A stretch of DNA of 64,000 bases, from positions 38,078 to 102,077 of the forward strand of contig MSJI02000753.1 of the NCBI GenBank assembly GCA_001931905.2, in the 5' to 3' direction. The DNA comes from Cladosporium sp. IMV 00045 (lineage: Eukaryota > Ascomycota > Dothideomycetes > Cladosporiales > Cladosporiaceae). Each line of letters opens with the position of its first letter. Position 1 is the stretch's first letter. The notes beneath the pieces are model-generated. The model did no database searches and had not been told where the DNA came from. It saw only the letters and a list, made by a program, of their open reading frames with translations. A program made the translations under genes and the position numbers. This document shows, piece after piece, positions 54,211 through 61,325 of the stretch.

Positions 54211-55467
54211 TCACACAGCAGACCTCGCCTCTACCACTGCCCTCAAACCAGTAAGACCCACCCAAACCGCCTCCTCGGTCCTAATCGTCCGACTCCCCTG
54301 CCCCGGAACAAGATTAACCCAACGATCGAAAAGCTCCCTGACCTCGCTCACGCCCGCCCTCTGCAGTTCCCTATCCGCCTGCAGCGCCGCCTCCAACCCA
54401 GCCACACCGCCAAAAACAACAACCATATGCCTCCAATCCGGCTTGACATACGCCTCACCACTCTCCCTATCAAGCAAACTCCCCACCTCCACACCCCTTT
54501 CGCTCGTGCCCACACTCATATCATACCCGCCGTCAAAAGGACACTCGGTGAAAACCTCCCCCAGCGACCCCGCCTGCCTCACACTATACCCCCAATAATA
54601 CCCGGCTTCCTCACGGGGCACATCCGGCGCCACCGCCTCTCCCTCCCCACCCTCTACCTCCGGCACTCTAACCGTCAACCTCGTCCTCTCCTCCAACTCC
54701 ACAGGCACCCTCACCCTCCTCTCCCACCCAACATCCAGTTCCGCCCCACCCCCCTGCGCCTTCCCAACACTAACCCCCTCGCGAAAAGGACACCACTCCT
54801 CCCTCCTCAAATGATGCGGCATATCCAAACTCGGCAGGGCGCCCGCCGTCCGCAGATCAGGGTGCATGGGGAACAGCGCGCGGCGCAGGTGCGGTGGCGT
54901 CTCGAGGTACGACAGCACGTGGTACAGGAAGAAATTGGGGTCGGAGTAGGCGGTGTAGCCATCGCGTTCGGGGGCGCGGATGGGGGCCTGCCCGTCGTTG
55001 AAAATCACGATTTCGTCCACGCAGAAGACGGCGCTGGCGCGTGCAATTTGGCCTGCGAGAGCGTTTTTGGAGTCGTGCGTTGAGCAGCTTGGATGGAGAG
55101 TTAGTGAGTGGTGCGCTTGGTGAGGCGTGGAAGGCTCGGTTTTCTCCATATTTCTTTTTCGTTTTTTTGAAAAGAGAAACCGAGAAAAATCTAAGTCCAA
55201 TCAGACTTACTTCGCAATAATACTCCCCGGCAGCGCCAAACTGAGCGTATGCTTCCTGCCCTTTGTGGGTTTGAACACCGCCGAAGGCCTGGATGTGTCC
55301 ACAGCTGCTGCTGCCGGCTGCTGCTCGTCGGAATTGAGCTTACGTTTCTGAGGATGGGGATAAGTCAGTCGGTATTGCGAAATTCCAATGTCGTTTTTTT
55401 TTTTTTCTGGGTAGATGTTGGTGTTGGAGTTGGGGTTGGAGACGGGATTTACTTTTTGAGGCGCCAT
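54211..55467 (-). CDS. SPOUT RNA methyltransferase (SPOUT1/CENP-32, YGR283C type)
   Basis: Two exons (55467-55211, 55087-54211; donor gtaagt, acceptor ccaag) join to 377 aa. The C9orf114/SPOUT1 family has a SAM-binding trefoil-knot fold with an inserted OB-like domain and is thought to methylate RNA. Signatures: KHTLSLALPGSIIAN-CSTHDSK across the splice, GQIARASAVFCVDEIVIF, FFLYHVLSYLETPPHLRRALFP, and the C-terminal knot VFGGVAGLEAALQAD with LVPGQGSRTIRTEEA. The N-terminus (about 1-60) is Lys/Asn/Ser-rich and includes a coding run of thirteen A's (55406-55394) specifying part of EKKKN, prone to slippage. Yeast paralogues are YGR283C and YMR310C. Nuclear or nucleolar site is inferred. Confidence 0.92.
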
Positions 55468-56342
55468 CTTCTTTTCTGCTATTGAATTCCTTTGTTCTTT
55501 CTCCTTCACTGGTTTACAATTGGTTGATTGAGAATTTGTAAGTTGCAGAATGAACCACAGAGTGGCGTCGTTCCGATCTTCCGGGCTGGCTTTTTTTCCT
55601 CAGGAAGAGATGGTTTGGATGTTGGAAAGTTCAAGTTTGACGTCGGCAGTCCCCCGAGCCTCTGAATCGCTCGCTGCTTGAGGCTTTAGGGTCAGGGTTG
55701 GGGTGCGAACCATTCGAATCGATACCCAGGTGGGATGCATAAAGGTAATTTTTATTTTTTTGTGGCTACTGGGTTTTGATCGGTAAAAGGAATGGATAGA
55801 TTAAATTATTAGAGATATCTGAACCAAAGAAATAAAAATAAATAAAAACACAAAAAAGGCACCAGGAACGAAATACCTAACAATTTATGGCCTAGAAGTT
55901 GTTCACTTCGTTCCGTTCATATTCGGGCCTTGGTGACGACCTTACCCGAGCTAAATAACAACTATTAACTCTCTCCGATCACATAGATACGTATACATAC
56001 ACAACTCAATGAGCCAACATCCGAGAAAACTAGAATGCATTTTGAGAATGAGAAGGCTTTTAGAAAGAGCCAGACGGTGCATGATGGTGGTTTCATCGAC
56101 TTGTAAGATACATGTATTCATATCTCATTCATCAATACATATATATAAATAACGACAAAACTAAAAAGCCCACACACGCCCCGAATCCAAATCCAAAATA
56201 CCGCGCCAAATCGCTCATCATGAATGCGTGTGTGCGTGCGTGCTTGCTTGCTTGCTGATACCCCAAAAAATGTCCAAGTAAAAAAATCCAAAATCGTAAA
56301 TAATACAAGAAGGACCCAAAAAAACCAACAATGAAAACAATA
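55468..56342. other. Intergenic, AT-rich
   Basis: Promoter of the SPOUT gene and 3' region of the acyltransferase. Long A/T runs (55748-55760, 55825-55860) and the microsatellite at 56226-56257. No gene seen. Confidence 0.45.
56226..56257. repeat. (TGCG)n/(TGCT)n microsatellite
   Basis: Short imperfect tandem run of GTGC-type tetranucleotides in the 3' flank of the acyltransferase gene. Confidence 0.85.
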
Positions 56343-58283
56343 TCAAGTAGGAACCTTCCCATTCGCATTTTTGACCGTCCCCAACAGCCTCCTCTCCGCC
56401 GAAGGCTTCTTCACCGCCGGGGGGTCCGCAGCCTTCGCCTGCGCGGCACCATTGACAGCACCATTGACAGAAGCCGGCTTCGCAGGCGCCGGCTGTCTAG
56501 CGGTAGCATTCCTCGGCGCAGCAGTCGGACCATTCACACTCTTTGCTTTCGGAGCAGCCGCTTTCTGCCCCGGCAGCGCAGCGCCTTTTTGCTGCGTGCG
56601 TTTCGCAGCGGCGTTGCGCAGCGTGGAACCCGCTTTCTGCACGGCCATGGTGCTGATGGGCCGGGTGACCATTGCTTCTGCCTTGGCGAGGGGAAGGGCG
56701 TGCTGCACGTCTTCCGGGTTGCGGGGGAGTTGGGTGGTTGCGCCTTTGCGTACGGCGGCTTGGGCTTGTTGTGAGACTTTCGAGGCGTTGTTTGCTGTTT
56801 CGCGCGAGATGGGTGCGTTTGCCGCCGGGGCCTTGGAGGCTTTCTTCGTCATTTGGGGATTTCCAGCTTTTTCGAGGGCTTGCTTCATGCCGGCTTGCGT
56901 GGTGGGTGTGTCTTTCATTAGTTTGTCGTAGAGCGGTTTGTGCAGGGGTTTTTGTCTGTTGGCTGCTGAGAGGGCTTTGCGGATGGCGTCTTGGCTGGTT
57001 GCTGGCATAGTTCCTGCGCGTGTCAGGTCGGCTAGGTTCATGTGCTGTGCCATTGCCACTTTCCCGAGTAAGGCGTCGAAGTTGATGGGGTCTGTCAGAT
57101 CGACCTGAGAGAGGGCGCCGGCTGCTGATGTGATGGGTCCGAAGATGCTGAGGAACTCGTCCCAACCGCCTCCTCTGACCTCTGTAGAGATGGCTTTGGC
57201 ATGGCTCGGTTCTGCCTTTCCCTCTACTGCCTTCAGCGCGGATACGGGATCGTTGCTGGGGAAAGAGCCGAATTTGTAAAAGTACTCAAGCAAATAGTCC
57301 TTCTCCCGCCAGCGGTTATTGAGCCATCTGCCGAAAGCCTCGTCGTTGTCAGTCGGAATGTCTTGAATGCGGTAACGCCGCCAATACATGTTGACAGATT
57401 TTGGTGGTCTGCCTTCAAAAAGGGATGATCTTAGAGTGAAGATGTCCTGCCCGTACATGCCATTCGGGATGCCTTCGTAGGCGATCGTGCAGTCGTATAG
57501 CCAATTCGTAGTCTGTCGTAATTCGTTCAGGCAAAATTGCAAGCCAGTGGTGCGCGGCAATAGCTGGTGTTTCATGTCTTTCGTGCCAGTCTTTTCCGCC
57601 CATGCGGCCGATTTCTGCCTTGTGACTCCAGACAGATTCGTGCCTTCTGGGAAAATCAGCAACCACATGGGATCCTTGGGGTTCTTCAGATGGTTCAACG
57701 CTCGCTTCACGCGGAATCGGTCGGTTTCCCATTTACGGCTGAGGAAGATGAAGTTGTAGAACTGCGCTCCCCAGCCGAAGATAGGGAGATTCTTCAAGGA
57801 CTCTTTCAGGATGATGTAGATGCGGCCGTGCATCTTGTTCGTGTAAGCCACCCACCACAGATAAAGCCAATCGGTATACAGCTGATGGTTGGCCATGAGC
57901 ACAAGACGATGAGGAAAGTTGCATTTCAAAGTGCCGTCATCCATCTGGTAGAGTTGCCCTTTCATGCTCTCGTCGCCACTGACGCGCACGACAGTGGGAG
58001 CCCACCATTGGGTGATGGTGGTCATGAGAACGGCGAAAGACTCTTTCGTCCATGCCATATAGCCATCGTAGAACTTTGGGTCGACCAGCTTCAGCGGCGC
58101 TCCAATGAACTGAGAGGCCGATATGGCCATGATGCCTGACACGAAGGTCGAGATGGCCGAGAAGGCACGCTCGGCCTGGCCCATACCGCCATGTTGGATG
58201 GGATTGGGATTGTTGACACCGGACTTTGTCAGACTGAGGCCTGCCCTGCCGGCGTCTGACTTTGTCGTCGAGCTCTTGGGCAT
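56343..58283 (-). CDS. Lysophospholipid acyltransferase (PlsC/AGPAT, CST26-like) with long tail
   Basis: Single exon, 646 aa from the Met at 58283 (the frame upstream has only a TTG). Residues 40-380 are an LPLAT/AGPAT domain: a membrane segment (ISTFVSGIMAISASQFIG), the acyl-transfer motif MANHQLYTDWLYLWW (NHxxxxD, about 132-137), GRIYIILKESLKNLPIFGW, and the phosphate-binding LLIFPEGTNLS (about 211). This resembles the yeast CST26/YDR018C and animal LCLAT1 group, which remodel phosphatidylinositol or acylate lysophospholipids in the ER. After residue 380 comes a tail of about 260 residues, rich in Ala, Lys, Pro, Gln and Thr, without membrane segments and probably disordered. The typical family length is near 400, so the tail is unusual. 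Confidence 0.9.
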   Translation of the reverse strand: MPKSSTTKSDAGRAGLSLTKSGVNNPNPIQHGGMGQAERAFSAISTFVSGIMAISASQFIGAPLKLVDPKFYDGYMAWTKESFAVLMTTITQWWAPTVVRVSGDESMKGQLYQMDDGTLKCNFPHRLVLMANHQLYTDWLYLWWVAYTNKMHGRIYIILKESLKNLPIFGWGAQFYNFIFLSRKWETDRFRVKRALNHLKNPKDPMWLLIFPEGTNLSGVTRQKSAAWAEKTGTKDMKHQLLPRTTGLQFCLNELRQTTNWLYDCTIAYEGIPNGMYGQDIFTLRSSLFEGRPPKSVNMYWRRYRIQDIPTDNDEAFGRWLNNRWREKDYLLEYFYKFGSFPSNDPVSALKAVEGKAEPSHAKAISTEVRGGGWDEFLSIFGPITSAAGALSQVDLTDPINFDALLGKVAMAQHMNLADLTRAGTMPATSQDAIRKALSAANRQKPLHKPLYDKLMKDTPTTQAGMKQALEKAGNPQMTKKASKAPAANAPISRETANNASKVSQQAQAAVRKGATTQLPRNPEDVQHALPLAKAEAMVTRPISTMAVQKAGSTLRNAAAKRTQQKGAALPGQKAAAPKAKSVNGPTAAPRNATARQPAPAKPASVNGAVNGAAQAKAADPPAVKKPSAERRLLGTVKNANGKVPT

Positions 58284-59306
58284 CGCGCGCGCCGCACAGG
58301 TGTGGCGGTGTGGTGTAAGACGGATGCCACGCAAGGAGAGATAGGCTCGAGAGGCTGGCGCCGACTGGCCGCGGACTACTGCCTGGCAATTAAGCGCTTG
58401 GGGAGTTATGCGAGATGCTTAAGGCCCACCAGACTCCATAGCAGGCTTCGAGGATAAACGCGGAAAGGGCGGTGGTTGTTAGTTTGCCGGTACCTGATAC
58501 TGGACTGCCTTGGACTATTGTAGAATGGAGTTTAGCACGGAAACTTGGAATAGCAGCAGAACGGCTGAGTACTACGTAAACGGGTCCGCGCGCGTCATCA
58601 CTCGCAAGCCCCCCTTGGACGGCGAGGACGGATGCAAGGCTCCGTGCCAGGCTCGTTGGCTCGCCAGGCTTCCCTGAAACGCGCTGCATCGAGGCGGGCG
58701 CGCGCTGGAACGTTCGATCAACCAGAGCTAGTGCGGAGTAGATTGAGGGTCCGTCTCTCATAAGGATGATAACCAGATGAGCCCCTTCTCCTTGTTCATA
58801 GAAGGGCTTATATGGATGACTGCATCCGGTAAATGGTATGAGGGAAAGTCATGTCTGCACGTGTTGGAAGATGAGTGAGACGGTCAGCCAAGTGAGGTGG
58901 CGATCGTAGTCTTCTTCAGGCGTTCCGTGAGGAATATTCACAGATCAGACGCACGTGACAGAGGCCGGCCATGAAGTGAACATGCTTGACTCTGCTTAAG
59001 GACATGCAGCAGCACGTTCGCGTATGTTATGGCCGGAAGCGAGAGAGAGGGTGCAAGTGAATGCAATAATGCACAGACACGATGGCTTTATTATTATGGG
59101 CTATGGGCTGTGGGGTCGCTGAATGGGGCTCGGCGGCTGACGGACGCAGCGGGAGGGCAGGCACTCAGCCCCTTGGGAGGCCACGTATCGAGTACAAAGA
59201 GGCGGCTGCCTGCCCTCTCGACTGCAACTTGTCCTCATCGACGACTCATCTCCCACTAGGCTCCATCCATTTACAGAAGACCCTGCCTGTAGACAATCAA
59301 TACACC
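58284..59306. promoter_or_regulatory. Divergent promoter and long 5' leader of hacA, with upstream ATGs
   Basis: About 1 kb between two divergent starts. Upstream of the hacA start are an ATG at 59029 (76-codon ORF ending at 59259), a minimal ORF at 59061 (ATG CAA TAA), and an ATG at 59082 that is in frame with hacA without a stop. Aspergillus hacA mRNAs are known to carry a uORF in the 5' leader that is removed under ER stress; a similar role here is inferred. Confidence 0.4.
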
Positions 59307-60611
59307 ATGGAGGCCGCCACCGTCCCTAAACCCCATTTCTCTTCCCCATCAATCACCCACTTTGACGACAATCACCACATCACCACCATGGACTCAAATC
59401 CCTCCCCACCACAGTACCTCAAGATGGAAGATCTCCAGGGCGCCTCGTCGCCATCACCTAATTCAGTTCCCGAGCACAACGGCAACAACACCACATCCGC
59501 CCGCGGCCAGTCATCACAGGAATCCCCACCACCCGTCATCATCCAGAGCAAGCCCGCCAAGAAGAGGAAGTCCTGGGGTCAGGAACTCCCAGAGCCCAAG
59601 ACCACTCTTCCACCGCGCAAACGCGCAAAGACCGACGACGAGAAGGAACAGCGTCGCATCGAGCGCATCAAGCGTAACAGAGCCGCCGCCCACAACTCGA
59701 GGGAACGCAAGAGGCAAGAAGCCGAGACGCTGGCCGTCTTGCTCGCTCGTGCCAACGCGGAACTCGAGGCATACCGCAAACTGCACGGCCCTCTCCCTTC
59801 AGATGTCGTTCTGCCTGAAGTGCAACTATGCACCGAAGGGTATGTCTCTTGTAGTGAAGAACCTCCCAAGCCGATCGTCACTAACACTCACCGCAGTGAA
59901 TCATCCACACCAGCTCCCTCCCTCGTGGCCTCTCGCGGTTCTTTCGACGCCGCCACGAGCCCTGCATCACCCACAGACACTGTCCTCAGCAACTACCCCA
60001 CCATCAAACAAGAACCCACCGACCTCCCAACCACCATCGCACCGCCTGCTTTCGAAGCACTGGACCCCAAGTCCGCCACACTCCCGCACCTCGACGAGAC
60101 ACAACATTCTGCAGCAATGTTGTGTGACCTGCAGTGTCCGTCGAGCCTGCGCAGGAGCCGGACGTCAAATCCCTCGACCACCTCCAGCAACCCTTCTTCG
60201 ACATGTCCAGTCAGTTCATGGTGGACAAGCCTCTTCACGACTCTTCTTGCGTTCCAGCTACGGACCTGCTACCAGCAGATCCTGCTAGCCATCTGGACTC
60301 TTTCTCCTTCGAGAATGGAGCGTATGATTCGGGCTTCGACGATTCGCTCGGCAGCAATCCGTTCTCGTTCGACGACTTCGTCCACGACGATGCCGTTACT
60401 TTCGCAGTCGACCACGCCGCTGGCGCAGCCTAGAGCAGCGACGGGCGTGGCAACGCGAAAGGGCGCTCCTACCACAGCGCATCAACAGCACTCCTCGACG
60501 ACGATCTCGCGAACGGGCGCGGACAATGCCGCCAGAGCGAATACCAGAAGCTCACTTCACACGGCGTTAGGGGAGGACGAGGAGAGCGGCCAGCATTTGG
60601 GAGACAATTGA
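59307..60611 (+). CDS. hacA: bZIP transcription factor HacA/HAC1, unfolded protein response
   Basis: HacA activates ER chaperone and secretory genes after the ER sensor Ire1 removes a short intron from its mRNA. The basic region (RRIERIKRNRAAAHNSRERKRQEAE, about 116-140) and a short leucine zipper follow two Lys/Arg clusters that serve as nuclear signals. A conventional 57-nt intron lies at 59840-59896 (gtatgt, CTAAC, cgcag); it is a multiple of three, so both forms stay open. The unspliced frame continues to 60611 (about 415 aa) with low-quality sequence after residue 250. Removing 20 nt (60132-60151) shifts to a frame ending at 60433, giving 349 aa with a typical acidic, Phe-rich activation domain (FSFENGAYDSGFDDSLG, NPFSFDDFVHDD). 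The Met at 59307 was chosen; an in-frame ATG at 59082 would add 75 unlikely residues. Confidence 0.93.
   Translation: MEAATVPKPHFSSPSITHFDDNHHITTMDSNPSPPQYLKMEDLQGASSPSPNSVPEHNGNNTTSARGQSSQESPPPVIIQSKPAKKRKSWGQELPEPKTTLPPRKRAKTDDEKEQRRIERIKRNRAAAHNSRERKRQEAETLAVLLARANAELEAYRKLHGPLPSDVVLPEVQLCTEGYVSCSEEPPKPIVTNTHRSESSTPAPSLVASRGSFDAATSPASPTDTVLSNYPTIKQEPTDLPTTIAPPAFEALDPKSATLPHLDETQHSAAMLCDLQCPSSLRRSRTSNPSTTSSNPSSTCPVSSWWTSLFTTLLAFQLRTCYQQILLAIWTLSPSRMERMIRASTIRSAAIRSRSTTSSTTMPLLSQSTTPLAQPRAATGVATRKGAPTTAHQQHSSTTISRTGADNAARANTRSSLHTALGEDEESGQHLGDN
60132..60151 (+). other. 20-nt non-spliceosomal (Ire1-type) intron of hacA
   Basis: It begins and is followed by CAG: the 5' cut is CTG|CAGT, where the seven bases CTGCAGT form a loop closed by GAC/GTC. 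The 3' cut is GCG|CAGG. The interval is exactly 20 nt, as in Aspergillus and Trichoderma hacA/hac1. Removal joins CDLQ to EPDVKSLDHLQQ and opens the activation-domain frame to 60433. There are no GT/AG ends. Confidence 0.88.
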
Positions 60612-61325
60612 TGATGATGGAGTTTTTTTGTCTTAAAGGCGTTGATTCTTCTCCTCAATCACGCAGGAAACCTTTGTACCATTAGCACCCAAAAGCATGA
60701 GCTAGATGACCTTGATATGAATCATGTTCCACCTTCTGAACCATCTTTCTTCTCAATTCCATCGTGTCATGTGTTAGAAGCGACTCGAACCTTTTTGTGA
60801 CAGCTGACCTTTGAGAAGAACCAGTCCTACTTGAATTGTGTGTTTTCTGTCATACTAGTATATTGCTTCCCAACAGATCCTTCTTGATAAGGTACCTTAA
60901 TAATGACTTGTCTGTTGGACGCTACTTTAGGTCCTGCTACCGAGGCTCGTGAACGACAGACAGCACGCCAGCGGCTTTTCACCCTAGTCACCTTGTTGAA
61001 GGACAGCTCTTGCATTTTTGAAGTCCCGGAAAAACTCTCAAGATGTGGAAAATATGCAATGTAATCCTCAATATCAATCTCACACGGTGTAGAAAGCAAA
61101 TGAAATACACAAGATCGCAATCACGTGAGCAGGCCGACCGCGCCGATTCGCCGCAAGCAGGGCTACATCGTCATTGGCTCTCCTCTCATCAACTTTCTCG
61201 ACGAACCCCAAGTTTCAAGATACCACATTCATCTCTTCTCCAAACCACCACTACAACTCTCACGACCAACTCTCCGCAAGAAAGAAACCTCACTCCTTTC
61301 TTCTTGCTCATTGCCTCCAGTTTTC
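60612..61325. other. Intergenic
   Basis: 3' region of hacA and promoter of the AAA ATPase gene. Short open frames only; nothing recognised. Confidence 0.4.
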
